Of a stretch of DNA of 64,000 bases, positions 40,201 to 55,200 are shown in pieces (positions within the stretch are counted from its first letter, which is position 1; each line of letters opens with the position of its first letter). The stretch is from Nautilus pompilius (taxonomy: Eukaryota > Mollusca > Cephalopoda > Nautilida > Nautilidae). The notes beneath the pieces are model-generated. The model did no database searches. It was not told the DNA's origin and was given only the letters and a program-made list of their open reading frames with translations. Made by a program: the position numbers and the translations under genes. The stretch spans positions 1,299,001 through 1,363,000 of the forward strand of contig JACATO010002131.1 in assembly GCA_018389105.1 (NCBI GenBank). The letters are read 5' to 3'.

Positions 40201-43200
40201 TACTGATAAGGCTAAAAATATCATGGATTCATGTGGGATCAAGTCTGAATGTTTTAAGATGTCCCAGCAGGTATTTATCTTGTTTGAATTTCATAACTAC
40301 AATAGTTGATTTTCTAAAACTGGTAAGTAGAACACAGAAAACGTTTTGATTACACTGGACAACAACCAGTTTGCTACTGAGGTAAAAGACTAATTAGAGT
40401 TGCTGTTTTCAAATTTGAAATCAGAATTAACCCAATAGGTAAGGATTTTTAGTTACAGAAATAAATGGAAATCTAATGTTATATTTTGAGTGTTCTTTTT
40501 AGTCCTGTATACACACAGCAGGCTACACAAGAGGACTGTGTGATTGCCTGCTTACATGTACACAAATGTGCTTTTTGTGCTTGTGGAATAGCTAAGACAA
40601 TACAAATCACTATAAGATCAAAGAATGGCCATCAAGAACAGACCATTCTCCAGGAAAATTCAATGTGCAACATGTGCCACTGGTATGTCTGCAAAGAATA
40701 TTTCTTCCACCACTGCATATAAAGCTGGGCCTAATGAAGAGCTTTGTAAAGGCAATAAGTGTTGAAGGTGCAGGATTTCTTTATCTGAAAGAAAAATTTG
40801 GAGTGATTTTAACTGATGCCGAGTTGAAGGCTAGAATATTTGTCGGACCACAAATTCGTGATTTATTTTCTGATCCAGTCTTCCAGTTGAAGCTTAGCCC
40901 ACTGGAACTGGCTGCATGGGAGGCTCTCAAATTGGTAGTCCACAATTTCCTTGGGAACCACAAAGCAGACAACTATGTCAAGTTGGTTCAAGATAAGATA
41001 AAAGCCTCTGAAGAAATGAGTTGCTGTATGTCGCTGAAGTTTCATTTTCTTCATTCCCACTTGTATTTCTTGCCAGCCAACCTTGGTGCTGTGAGCGATG
41101 AACCTGGTGAGAGGTTCCACCAATACATAAAGGCAGGCATATCAACACAGAGTCAACAAATCAGCCGACCCCGCCTGCCCCATCTGCGGAGAGGAGCCTC
41201 AAACGGTGTCCCACTGGCTACAGCGGTGCCCCGGTCTTGTCTCCCTCCGCCAACAAATTTTCGGTGAAGTGACTCCGCCGCTCAAGGCACTTGTCTCACA
41301 GCCAGCGGAGGTGATAGCGCTAGCCAAGAAGTCCCTTTAAGGATACTCTCGGGCGCTATGTCTCTACAACAACAACAACATACATAAAGGCAATGGAGAC
41401 CCACTATCAGGGGATATTCAACTCCAACATTATGGGGGACTATTGTTGGTTTCTTCAGAGACAAACCACTGCTATTCACAAGTGTAAAACCAACTACTTA
41501 AAGCATTTCTAAACAGTTAATGTATACTTTATACAATGTGCCTATATTTTTCAATGTGTTTGAGCTTATGAGTAACATTTACTGTACAGTATACAATGTC
41601 TTTATAGTGTGAAATGAATTTATTTTTTTGCAATTTTGCGATGTGCTTGATTTATTAATAAACAAGGACTGGAAATGACATTTTTCTGTAACTACAAATC
41701 CTGATGGTCTGGGTCAGTTCTGGTTTCAGATTTGGAATCAGCTGCTTGATTTGATAAAGGACACCTACATATACATCAGTAGCAGACAAAAAAGTTATTT
41801 TTTGTCCAGTGTTATCTAGAAGCCCTAAATAAAATAAATACTATTTCCAGGCTGTGGAATTGGTTAACAACACAGAAACACACTGGAACACAACTAACAC
41901 TGTGTTTGTAAGGATCAAGGATGCTAACGACAACCCCCCACGATTCAATAAAACCTTGTATGACATGGAGATTTTAGAGCTGGATGACAATGCTTCCAAA
42001 GATCAGTTGATTGGGTTTCCAATGTTGGTCTTTGACATAGACACTGTGAGTGAATTTCTTGTATTTTACCCCAACTGCATTCTCTGTAATAAATGATGTA
42101 GGATTTTCAGTTCATTTGTTTTAATATTAAGTGTCAAATGTTAAATCAGTGTTAACTTGCTGTCTTTTTTAGTAAAAAAGTTCAGATTTTTACTGCTACA
42201 TCTCTAGTATTTTTCTTTTCAGTAGTTTATTCTGTAAAAAGTTTAGTATTTCAGATACACAGTAAACAAAATTTTATTGTCATTTTCATTACCAGTGTTT
42301 TTAATGAGTAAGATTCTGTGTAAAATTTCCTCGGATACTCGCTTTCACTGGCAACTCTTTTGTTTTCTTTTTTGTAGCCCAGTAATGCACATTTTAACTT
42401 GTCAATCATTAACCAGACCTTCAGAGACGTGTTCTCAGTTTCTCCGCAAAGTGTGACAAGTTTTGCAGTGGTCAATTTGTTAGTGAAAAATCCATCATTC
42501 CTCAACTACGACATTCCTTCTCATAGGACCCAGCAAGTAATGGTAAGTAAAACGAATTAACAAGAACTTTACTACTTTATCATGATATTTTTTCTTATGT
42601 TAGTTTTACCTTGTGCAGTCATAATTCCTTTTTAATGCTGCCAATTTCAGATGGTTTTGTGCTTTGTTTAAGGGAAATGAAAATTAAGTAGTTTGTTTAA
42701 TAAATATATAGTCTGTGGCTGGCTACACTGGTAGTGAAAATGAATATCAGCATCTAGAATTTTTCTTCCACATCTTTCATATTGCAACTGGTAAGCACCA
42801 GAGAATCTTTTTCTGAGAAAAGGGGAATCATGCAATACCGGCATCTCATTAACAGTAGCAATGAAATCATGTTTTTCAGCTTCCTGGCTTTCCATTGGTG
42901 TCTTGCTGAAAAATACTTCTGACCTCTTGATGTTGGAAAGCTTTCATAGTGCATATTCTGGAATATAATGTACAAGCAAAGACAGCGTCTTAACTGCTAT
43001 TGATGGAAAATCTGAGGTCAAGTCATGAGGATTTGATGTACTTCAGAGCTCCAGTTAATCACCATATTACCATAGATTATGGCTTTAAAAAATGCTGCAG
43101 TGAATTTCCAAGGTTACGGTGGCTTAAATTATCTGCTGTACTTGCATTGAATTATAAGAAAAATAAAGGCAGTTAAAATTAGCAGTAACATTTGAGAAAC

Positions 43201-46200
43201 AGCAGACTGCTATTAATTTTATTTGTACTTTCCTCAGTATTTGAACTCAGAGATTATTTAAGATGAAAAAAGGATGTTTTGATAATTAAAAGGTTTTAAT
43301 AAAAAATGAGATGAGTAGATAATTTTTTTCTCTGTGTGTGTGTGTGTGTGGAGGAGAGCTCTAAGCTTCTTGAGTGAATAGGAAATTACATTAAATTTAA
43401 ACCAGAGTTATGACAGGCAAACATTTTAAAAGCTCAGTGTTTTGTGCACATTGTACACAACATGCTGTAATTTTCAGACTGTGTTATTTTGTCATCTTAC
43501 AGATACTGGCACAACAAACAGGAGTAAATGTTCCACCATTGAATAGTACAACAACAGTGTTGGTGAAACTGAAAGACCTCAATGACAATCCACCAGTCTT
43601 CAAACAGCGTGTATACCAAACTTCTGTTTTTGAAACTGCAAACATAAATGATAGCATTATTATAGTATCAGTAAGTAGTATAATTTTATTTGCTTCGCTG
43701 AATATGCGATATATAATCATAAGCGATATCATTGTCGATTTCAACCATGTAAGTGATATATATTTGGGGTTCTTCTCTCTTGTAGACAGTTAATACCAAT
43801 GCAACTTTTGACGTTTGATAGACAAGCAGCCAATAACAATTCGCAGGGTTTTTGTTTTATTATTACTAAAAATAGCATTCCACTGTAAAAATGTTTAGAT
43901 AGCTGGCTATCACAGAAGAGCACTGCAAAATTCAAGATGAAATGATTTATTATTATGCAGACATAGCATTAGAATATATTTTAGGTGGAAACTGATATGG
44001 CTTTTACAGTTGAAAGAAATCAAAATCAGATTTTTTAAGCAAAGCAAGCCAAGGCACAGTGAAATCAGAAAACCAGAAAAAGATGGAAAACTTGATGTTT
44101 AACTGACTTTTCCTTATGAAACCTCAGGGAAGGGAGAGAACAAAGTCAATGTTGCTTTTGGCAGATCTCTGTGATCATTAGTCCAGCAAACAGTCGCGAC
44201 AAAGTGTATAAGTAATGGTATTCTCGAGCCTTTAAATGATAGCAGTTGAGGGTAGGTATTTCTTGCTGCAGCAGCCAGTCTTACAGAAGCCGTGATTGTT
44301 ACATGAAGGCTTCTGTCCACACACTTGAAAATGACAACAGAATTCTATCATTTCATCAACAACTGTGGAGACATGTCAGATATCCATAGAAAGAAAACCA
44401 TGTAGCAGCAGAATCGGGGGGGGGGCAAAAAAAAAGGTGGCATCCACACTATTCAGAATTAGATATGAGACAATTAAGTGTTTTTTGCCAGATAGTTCAG
44501 TTTAAGGGAAGACTGAAAAAGCAGGAAACAGTAATTTTCTTTTTAAAAGTCCCAAACAGTTTGTGACAAAACATGATTGAGACATGGAGCAAAACTTGAT
44601 CACTTTCCTGTATCATGATCATCTCTACCAACTAGGGCTGACTGGTGGCATCATGACTTTGTATCTAGAAATGGATGAGTGCCTAACCATCTCATTTTCC
44701 ATTGTTCTGGAACTCATTAATACTTACAATATTGGAGTGCAAGATGTGATTCGCTGAGAAGACTGAGGTGTCATTTGTTGGAAATTTTGCTAAAAATGAG
44801 AAACCAAAAGAGGGCCATGGTATCCACAAATTCTCAAACTGTTTTTCAATGTATATTGTAACTGGATCTCTTATTTTCATTGGAAATATTGACACTTAAT
44901 TATTTTTTTTTTGGTTTATTAAAATTCAATATTTTTATTAAACATGTACCCATTTCACATCTCTTTGGCCTCATTTTGTAATATATTTTTAGACTTTATA
45001 TACTGGATGCATTAGAAATTTAAATAATTTTTTTAAAACATCATCTTTGTAGTGATATGGAAAATTAAGTGTCATGGGTCAGTCATTTTACTTTAATATT
45101 TTGGTGTAACACAACTTTTGCAATTACTAATTTCTAATTTAAAAAAATATATACTATCATGTGAATATAAATTACAATGTTATATTAAATTTTTGCAATT
45201 TTTATTTGTTTTCATATTTAAATAATTCTGTTATTTTAGGCTACAGATAAAGATGAAGGAAAAAATGCAGAAATTTCTTACACACTGGATGGTGGTGGAT
45301 CTGAATTGTAAGAATTTGTATTATTATTATTGTTTAACTGTATTACTTACTCTTGTATTAAGTAAATACTTGAAAACTACTGTAAGGATGGGGATATACT
45401 TGTATGGAAAAGCTTTCATGGGCTGATACAAGTGTATGTTTTTTTTTTTTTTTATAAGAAAATTTGTAAACTAGGAGACAGGACTATATCCATATGATCT
45501 TGAGGTGGTGGTTTTTGTCAATCCCCTGTCCTAACATTCATCTGGTGACCAGGCAAGTTACCTAGGTACAGTTGGTGGATCAGAGTTAAAGCCAGTCAAA
45601 AGTTAACTGCAGAATCTTCAACATGTGTACCAAGAAAACCCTACTAAAACTGTTCATTCTTAGATGTAGAAGGAAAGTGAGTGACTGGGAAAACCCATGT
45701 GGCCGGTTGATTGAGAAGAAAAAAATGCTAGGGAGGTAACTCCTAATGGACAACCAGCCATTCTAATCTTGAGGTTATACTCTAGAAGCTGCAGTTTATA
45801 AGCTTATTAGTTGAAACAGTTTGCAGCAGCTTGCTGATTTATTTATTTAATTTTTTTTTAAGCTTCCATATGGATGAAAATTCAGGTCTTGTGATACTGA
45901 AAAAATCATTAGATTTTGAACAAATATCGCTGTTCTCTCTCTATGCTGTTGCTCGCAACAAGGTTTACCCCTATCAGACTGGAAGAGCAGATATAGTTAT
46001 TAATATTACTGATGTCAATGATAATGGTCCTGTGTTTACTCACAACAATTACAAGACACAAGTGAGAGAAACTTCATCTTTACTGCAACCTGTCATCACT
46101 GTACAGGTAAGTTTCTTTTCCTATTGTCTTTTTTAAAACAAACCATTAATTTAGTATTTAGAAATTTAAATCTGGACATCTGTAAAATAAATGTTTCAAA

Positions 46201-49200
46201 ATACTCTTATTTTTATTTTTATTATTTTGTATTAATGTTAGTTATAGAAGCACTCTGTTAAACAAATTACTGTATTATTTGGTATATAGGTCAGTTCTCT
46301 CCCCTGGGCTTCTTGGCCTCAACCTGTATGCTTGGCTGAATTTAAAACAGCTATATTAATTTAGAACATAACTTATATTTAAAAGATTCAAAAAGAAAAT
46401 TATTAGTTGGTACCTGTGAAAAAATCAGGTTACTGTTGCTTACCTGTTAGAAGGGTGTTTTTGTCTATGAATAAATTTAGCAGTTCATCTTTAAAGATTT
46501 ACTTTATCTACTGTCACACACTAACAACTTATACTTTAGTACCACAATTTCTGAGAAAAAATTTTCTTTTTAAAATTCAGAACAAAATAATTTATTCATG
46601 CAAGTCACAAAAAATGTGATTTGTGAAAGGTTCATACTCTCTTATTTGGTGTTAGTCTAGGAACTATAATCGTCATTATTAAATGAAAATGGCTGAGCAT
46701 TTAAGTTTCTTATGTTTTTGTGCTATCATCTACTATAAAGAATGATAAAGTATACAGAATACTTTGTCAAAGAGGCAGAGATGTTAAAATACTATCATGG
46801 AAAAAAACAGTTATACACAATGTTTAAAATAAAAGCTCACCATATGAAAATATTATCTGCTTTTACAATTCTTTATTGTTAATGAAAATGTATTATTCCA
46901 GCAAAAAAAATATGAAAAATGAGATTAACTCTGTATGAGAACATAAAAACCATTGTGAAATTATTACCATTTTTTTTTTAAATTTAAATTGCTATCTTTC
47001 ATGTGAATAACTGCTACACATTTTTAGCATCTTGTTCAATAATTGTTCAAAATATTTTCTTGTAAGTAACCACTCATTCCTTTTGCAAGTATTTCGCAGC
47101 TGACTGACATTGGCTGGATGTTTTTCCTTGACTCTGATTTAGTTAGTCCCATTTAAGTTCATTAGGGTTCAGATCTGGAGCTTGAAGGTCCAAACCATGG
47201 TTTTAAGAAATCTTTTAGATTATTTTCTAACAAGGTACAGGTATTGTATTGAACTTTGCAGTGTGCTTCAGATCATTATCTTGTATCAATTTGTATCAAA
47301 CAATACCATACTTTCATAAAACTGAACTTAACATTCAAATTATTTTTTTTCTTATTTCTTTGACATAGCTGAATACAGAGTCAACAAAAGCTCACTTTTC
47401 TATAACCTATAATTTTTTAATTATCACTTTTAAGATCATACCAACATTAGGGAACACTTAAGAACTTAATAAAAAATGGTTTAGTCTTGACTTTTTGAAC
47501 CAGCAACACCTTTTCCATGTTTTTTTCTTTTCTTTTTTGGACCTTTAATTTCATGGCTAGCTGACTTTCTATAAATGGTTATCTGCACACCACAATATAA
47601 TTCCAAGTTCTTTCACAATTTTCTATTTGGAGTAACCGTCTTTTTGAAGATCAGTAATAGACAGACTCGATTCATATGGAATTTTGTATTTAGGTGCTAC
47701 TTTCACATTTTTTATCTGTCAAGCAAAGCAGTAGTAGTACTCAAGCATATTATGAGTAAAATTATTCAACTAGTAGTAAGTAATGATATTGGTATAAACA
47801 CTATAACAGTGTGTATTTGATTTGAACTAAATTTAACTCTTATAAAAATAATTTCCCGGGTTCATAATTATGCAAAGCTGCACAGCCATGATTCCCAAAC
47901 ATTCTGCTCTATTAAAAATTAAATACCTTACAATTTGTGTTATATGCTGCACTTTATTGTTGTTTTTTTAAAAATTGTCTCTTTTATTGTTTTATTTTTC
48001 AGGCAACAGATAAAGATACTAATAACGTTTTGTTGTACAAAATTATATCTGGAAATACACCTGATAATGCATTTAGAATTAATCCAACAACTGGCGTTCT
48101 TTCTCTGTCACGTGGCCTGAATCTGTCAGAAACTTCAAAAGGAAATGGAATGTAAGTTGAACTGCTGCAGCCATTCAGTTAGACTTTCTTTTCTCAATAG
48201 TACTTGTCATATTGAGATCATGATAGAATGGGATATCTTTTTGCTTAAAGAAAGCTGTTGGGATTTTTCTTGTATTAGATGAGATTGGTAGTAAAACTAA
48301 ATGCAGTGGTTTTTCCATTTTGTAGAATTTTGATGATAATGACTTGGTTGACTAAGGTATATAAACAGCGTATCAGTATGAACAGAGAATGTTACTAGTG
48401 ATACATTATAGAAAGTAGAGGGTTGGTTTATACATTTTCCAGTACCTTTTAATGGCAATTAAACTAGTTAGTGAACCTATATTTTGGTAATCTTTCCTGC
48501 TGCCATTATTAGAATTTAATCCTGAATACTATCTTGGTGTGCAGTGATATTAAATTGCAGTAGATCATTTTGCGGTAAACACTTGTACTTTGGGATTGTA
48601 TTGTGACTTGATGGTTGATTGTTAGCTTACCACTCCACCAGAGCATCCTCTATTCTACTTTTTCTAAGTTAAATAACACATAACCAATAATTTTCTATTT
48701 TTACAAAAGTAGACAAACAGGAATTAATTTGTTAATATTTAGCCTTTGTATAATCATTTGGATTCTCCATAGTTTGAACTTGTCACCTGATGCTTAGCAA
48801 CTGGCATAACAGTGACCATAACCTTTTGGCCAATCTCTGAAACAATAAATCTGGCTGGCATTTTTGTCATCAGTCAAAACCATGTGACTACACAAGGCCT
48901 TTTATGTAAATAAACTAACCTAATTTTAATTATTTTTTTACACAAGTTTGTTTATTAATTTTTTGTTTTGTTTTCTTTACTTGTGTAACATACTTTGTTA
49001 GGAGTTTCCAGTTTTCCTTTTTATTTATATTTATGAAATCTTGCTAAATTCGGTGTCATTGATGCAACTTATGAAACACATTCATAATCATCATTAATAT
49101 CCAATATCTGTATTATTAAAACAATAATAAATAATATTTTAAAAAATATATTGTTGAGAATATTAAATACAAAATATGTTGCTGGGTTTCTGATAATGCA

Positions 49201-52200
49201 TGTTAATAATTTGTGGATACAGTTAAGTAATGAAACATTTAAAGTAAGGCAATTAAGTGAAATAAGTGTACCATGTTGTTTAAAAACTTATTTTTTCAGT
49301 CAGAAAGAACTGGAATATTACACCTCTTTGATTTCCATATTACATAAGTTTTATTAACAAATCAATTTATCCAGATTAACACATAACCAGAGGTGTCAAT
49401 CTGGCTTGAATTTGGGAGGTTTAAAGATAGTAAATCCTTCAGATATTCATTCATTCACCACTTCACCTACACGAATAGCCTTTATTCATGTACATTTTAG
49501 CTTACATTATTTTTGGGGGGTTGTGTCAATTGCCCTTTCTCATCAACCCAGGATTGACCTCCTCTTGCACATAACCAGGTGAAGGTCAAAACAAGTAATA
49601 TTGATCTGAACTTGCATTTCAAAATTCAGCATTTTTACAAGACTTAAGTTTACCAAAAAAAATTGTAGTGGAAATTGAAATCTTCAAAAGTTTAATGTTA
49701 ACTAATCAATATAGGTATATTTAAAATCTCAATTATGACATAACAGTGAATTTAAAAGCCATGATATTACAAGCAATGGTGTTCTACAAACATAAGTTCA
49801 AAATGTAGCACATTTATGAAACTTCAAAAGGCTATCAAAGGTATTACAAAAATGTCCAACTTTATATCAGAAGCTTGTTAAATTAATCAGCATAGCCATT
49901 TTCAAATCCAGATTAATATGTAACTGTGTGAAAGCCAAAATATTGAAAGTAACAGTGGTATACAATACAACACTTAAAATTGAGAAAATTATGAAAGTCT
50001 TTCAAAAGTATAACAGTATTTAAAGTCAAAAGCTCTTAGATTATAATAAGAAACAATTTTTACCATTTTCTGGATCGAAGTGGTTTCTTGCTGACTCATG
50101 TGTGTTGTTCATCAATGCTAAAAAGTCATTATAGAAAATGGAAGTACACAAAATGCATCTGTGCCAGCTTTTCTAACCTTTTTTAAATGGGAAGTATTTT
50201 CTTCCCTCTATAAACAAAGGATATTTATGCCTGGGTAGTATAAGGCTTGAGATATTCTTTAATCCTCTGTATAACAGCAGTGTGTTCTCTTTCTGCTTTA
50301 GTTGTTGAGAATCTGCAGATCGCTTTCTTGTAGAAGAACTGGAGCTTGTTGTTAACATTTAAAAGGACATTTACTTGAATTAATAATTTCTGATTGCACA
50401 AAAATGAAAAAGTAAAGAGGCTTTCTATGTCATGGAAACTGGACTCTAATGTTATGTTTACACTGGAATATGCAAAGCAACATTATAGATAGATTTTTCT
50501 AAAAGAAAATTAGTTATATAGCTTCACTTGCTGCAAGAGAATATTCTAACAATAATGTGGTGCAATATAGATGCTGTACATGTAATGATTATTTCTGATC
50601 TCAACCATTCTTTAAATAGTTTTCAAAATCTCTGTATTTTTATCTTCCTTTTTTATACTATCAAAAGAATGTATTGCAAATTGTTGCACATGAACTGAGC
50701 AGTTACACTTTAATTTTCATTAAGAAATAGAAGTGGGGAAGACAAAGGAAAAATAAACAGCATCACGTTATAACTTTGTAATTTGTGTTCAGGGTTTGTT
50801 CCAGCTGTAGGTTTACAAGTTAACTTTTGCATCCTCTTCCTGTCTTGCATGTTCTCAATATTTCTGTGAAAGTGAATAAGTCTTATAAGAATACTGTAGT
50901 ACTAACTTTTGTAACAGTTTTCTGTTTGGTTTTTTTTCTTCTATTACAGCATTAACTTGGTAGTTGAAGTTGTTGACAATGGAAGCCCCCCTCTTAATTC
51001 AAATGCAACTGTGACAGTGACAATAGAGGTACACATGGAACGCTTGGCAGCAGCTTTTCTTTCTTCTCTCCATCCCCCCCCAGCATTTTTTTTTTTGATT
51101 TATCTAAAATTTGACAATTTTCCAGCAGCATAAAGGGTAGTTATAGTCTATCAGTAAACACATTTACTCCAGAAATAATTTGTTTACATTAACCAATTTT
51201 AATCATTAATTCCGAATGAGCTTCAATAAATTTAAACTGTTGATTCTTTTTAAATGCGGGGGCGATGCCATAATTCTCCTGTGAAGCACATCACAAACAA
51301 TGTATGCATGTTGTTCGAAATGCTGCAGTGTGGGGTATGTGCTGTTCAAGATTTTGCAGTGTAAGGTTCTTACTAACTGATATGAGAGTATATGATTATT
51401 TTCTATGCGTTTGATTGTAATTGGTAATTCATACCTAATCATAGATAGTAGTGATATTTGTCAAAACTGTATAGATCTTTAGAGCCAGTATTATTTAAAT
51501 ATTGCCCATCAGTATCTTGAATGTCCTTGGGAATGTTGTGTGCCTTGATTTTATCCAATTATGTATATTGTGAATATATCACAGAATTTTTAGGCAATTT
51601 TCAAAATGAATAGATCTATGGTCATTTAGGCCAACAAATTTACCTTCATTGCATAGCTAGAATATAAATACTTAGCATTGGTTGTAATAAACTCAGATTT
51701 CATTTTCGCAAGATACCATTGGAGTGATTTAGGAAACTTAATTATTGAAGCAGGATCATCAATTTCAAAGTAAACAGGTTTTAATCATGTTTGGCCATTG
51801 CCATGTCTTGAAAGTATTTTAAAAAAAGCTAATTATTTAAGTATATATTCAATTTATTGGTATATTATTGGATTATTTGGAGATTATAAAAGAGATACTA
51901 CACCTTCAAGTTTTCAGGTTTTCACAGTGACATTTTCAAAATATCTTTATGTAAATGATATTTGAAATCAGTCAAAACTGAATGCATCATATTTTGGAAA
52001 AAGTTCTTTTTAAAAAAGGCCATTTTTTTTAATAGTGAATTAAAACACTGATTTATTTTCTCTTATTTGTGATTAAAATATTCTTGCACAAATTGCTTTC
52101 CTCTTTTTAGCAGTCTTGGTCGACTAAAGGTACACTGCAGGTATCATGGTTAAGTTACTATATATATATATATATATATACACATACATACATACATACA

Positions 52201-55200
52201 TATATAATACAAAATTACTTTTTTCTTAGGACATCAACAACAATGCACCACAGTTTAAACCACAAACATACAGTAGAGTCATCAGTGAACTGAAACAAGC
52301 AAGTGAGTGAACCTTTATTCAGTTTGAAAATTTTTTTGGAGTGTTGGAGTGATATTTTAGAATGCATTTTTTTTTTTTAATGTCTTAGAATTTAAAATCT
52401 TCAGCAAGGGAAGTTTTATGAGTACATGTATTAGGTCATTACAAAAGTTTTGTTGGTTTTTATATTGCTAATTTGGGGTTTATTTTTTGCATGCTTGTGA
52501 AGGTGTAAGTAGATAGGTTATATATCATTTTGTAGCCTGTGCTTTGGCACACATTATGCGAAACCTACCTTTTCAAAAATAATAAAGTAGATATCTGTTT
52601 CAAGGTTCTGAGTGAAGCATGGATAGAAGTTTTTCATCATAAGTTCAAACCAGACCACAAAGCAACTTGTAACCTTAAGCAGGCATGGGGCGAGGACACA
52701 GAAAACGAGCATATACTACTACAATGATAGTTTGCAGCTTTGATCAGGAGATGTGAGTCTCGAAGATGAGGAACGTAGTGGACGTCCTTCCAGCTGTGAT
52801 GACGACCGTCAGAAAGCCTCAGTTGAAGCCGATCCAAGAAAAACAGTGCAAGAAATTGCTGGAGAGCTTGACGTAAGCACTGCAACTATTTCCCGGCATC
52901 TTGATGCAACCAGCAACGTGAAAAAGCTTGACAAGTGGGTGTCTCACGAGTTGAATGAACAACAACAAAATTGTTGATTGGAGATCTGCTCTTTTCTTGT
53001 CATAAGAAACAAAATTGACCCATTTCTTGACTGAATCATCACATGTAATGAAAAATGAATCCTTTTCGACAATCACAAACGATCAGCACAGTGGCTCAAC
53101 AGAGATAAGGTGCCTAACTACATTCCGAAACCCAGACTCCACCCAAACAAGGTCATGGTCACTCTCTGGTGGGTTGCAACTGGTGTCATTCGCTATAACT
53201 TCTTGCAACTTGGCGAAACCATCACAGCTGAAAGGTACTGTTGTGGATTAAACGTTGTTCATCAGAAACCCACCCAATGACAGCCAGCATTGGTGAATCA
53301 AAGAGGCTCAATTCTGCTCCATGACAATGCTCATCTTCATTTGTAAAAGTGACTCTTCAGCAACTGAACACTCCCATACCCAGCCTATTCACCAGACCTT
53401 TCTCCCACAGACTACCACCTTTTCAAACTCCTCGACAGCTTCCTCGGTATGAAATACTTCTCCAACCAACAGCCTAATATATGACTATCTGGTTATTTTC
53501 TTTACCAGAACTTTACAAAAAGAAAAAAAAAAAAAAACAGCCAAGCATTTTTTTCATATTTCAGCTTCTGTTCAAGTAACACTGTTAATGAGCTAAGAAA
53601 GATGGTGATGTTATTGATGTTTTTATTGTTATCAGTTGCACCTGGACTTGTTTATTTGCCATCCTGGATTGGTTTTTGTTTGTTTTTTAGAAGATGGGAG
53701 ATTTTGAATGTACTATGCTTGCTATTTTCTTATCAGATTTTAGCAGTTTCTAAATGACATGGTTTGTCTCTATTGCAAAAAGATTTGTCCTTTATCATTT
53801 TCCAGATGACCCTGTAATTACCCTAACTGCTACTGACAAGGATCTTGGATCTAATGCTCAGATTAGCTATTTTATAACAGATGGAAGCTTTGATCATTTT
53901 GAAATTCGATCAAACTCTGATGAGATTTTTGTTGCTTCGCCTTCCAAACTGGACTATGATTCACAAAGTCACTACAACATAACAGTAAGTACAAACCAGA
54001 ACACACACAGTACATATAAATTATGCATTATGGTAAGCTTAATAGTTTCTGTAAAACTATTATCATAAGTCATATATTATTTCTTCAATGGAAATTACAA
54101 AGTGGCAAGAAATATTCAGTATGATACAAAGCAAAGTACTGCAATATTTTAGCTTGCTGTTAAAGATTAGTTGGTCTTTGATTTATTTTTCCAATTATTT
54201 GGCTAAAGGATTGTTCACTCAATTATTTTCACAAGTGAATGAGTGTCTGAATCAAACTGATATGGATGTAGGCCACTTTCCAATTGAACTTACTTTGTAT
54301 ATACTAGAGACGTTCAAACGAAACCTGACTGAGATGTCATTGTTGTAATGGTGGTTGATCACAGGTTTTGTTTGAAAATCCTAGTATTATATAAGGTTTA
54401 TGGCACAAAAACTAGCTTCTGAACAAACCCTGTCTTTAATAGCCATATTATGAAAGAATGAGTGGTAGTAATAGTTTTGAAATCATTTCATCACGTTTTG
54501 TGCCACACATTCGGCCCTATCTTTTTTCTCCAAGTGTAGATGACCGATATTATTGTTATTTTGCATAACGTGTAACCATCTCATTATTACAGAGAAACAG
54601 GGGATACTACACAACTAGCTAGACACTAAGCATGTTCTTATATGGGCTTTGCATGATTTACCTTTTGTGGAACGTTATGGAAACAAGAATTTGTTTGTTT
54701 GTCTTTATTTCAGGTGGAAGGTGTGGATCACGGAAGTCCCCCATTGACAGGAACAGCTACTGTCTACATTACATTGGAAGACGAAAACAACAAAAAGCCT
54801 ATATTTGACAAAGCAGAGTATTTAATCTCAATTTCCGAAAGTAAGTTTTGATTTTCTTATACTTTGAAAAAGAAAAAGAATTCCTTTTATTGGAATTTTA
54901 GAATAATAAGAAAATTTGCCTAGTGTTTCCAATTGCATACCTTAGTGATTTATTTTACTTTTGTAAAACATATACTGAAAGACTGACTTACAGAAATATC
55001 CAATTTAATTTACCTTATGAACCTAACACAATAAGAAAAGTAAATCTAATTTTGAAAAGTGTATATACGACTGTAAAATTATTTGAACAAGAATACCAAC
55101 TTACTATATAATTATGCATTATGTTAATTTTTATAAGCTGTTTTTGTTTCGTTTTGTTTCTATTTTTGTCAACAACTTCCTTATAGATTGTATGAAATTA

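Noticed and set aside
39456..40309. ORFs on both strands between the mariner relic and the 'LPPLHIKLGLMK' fragment
   Set aside because: None matches the N-terminal half expected for that family, and open frames on opposite strands overlap, so no gene is called.
42668..42975. Two overlapping minus ORFs in intron 12
   Set aside because: No recognised motif and no splice context; left unassigned.
44114..44895. Minus ORFs of 67-68 codons in intron 13
   Set aside because: Short, unrecognised, and without splice or repeat-end support.
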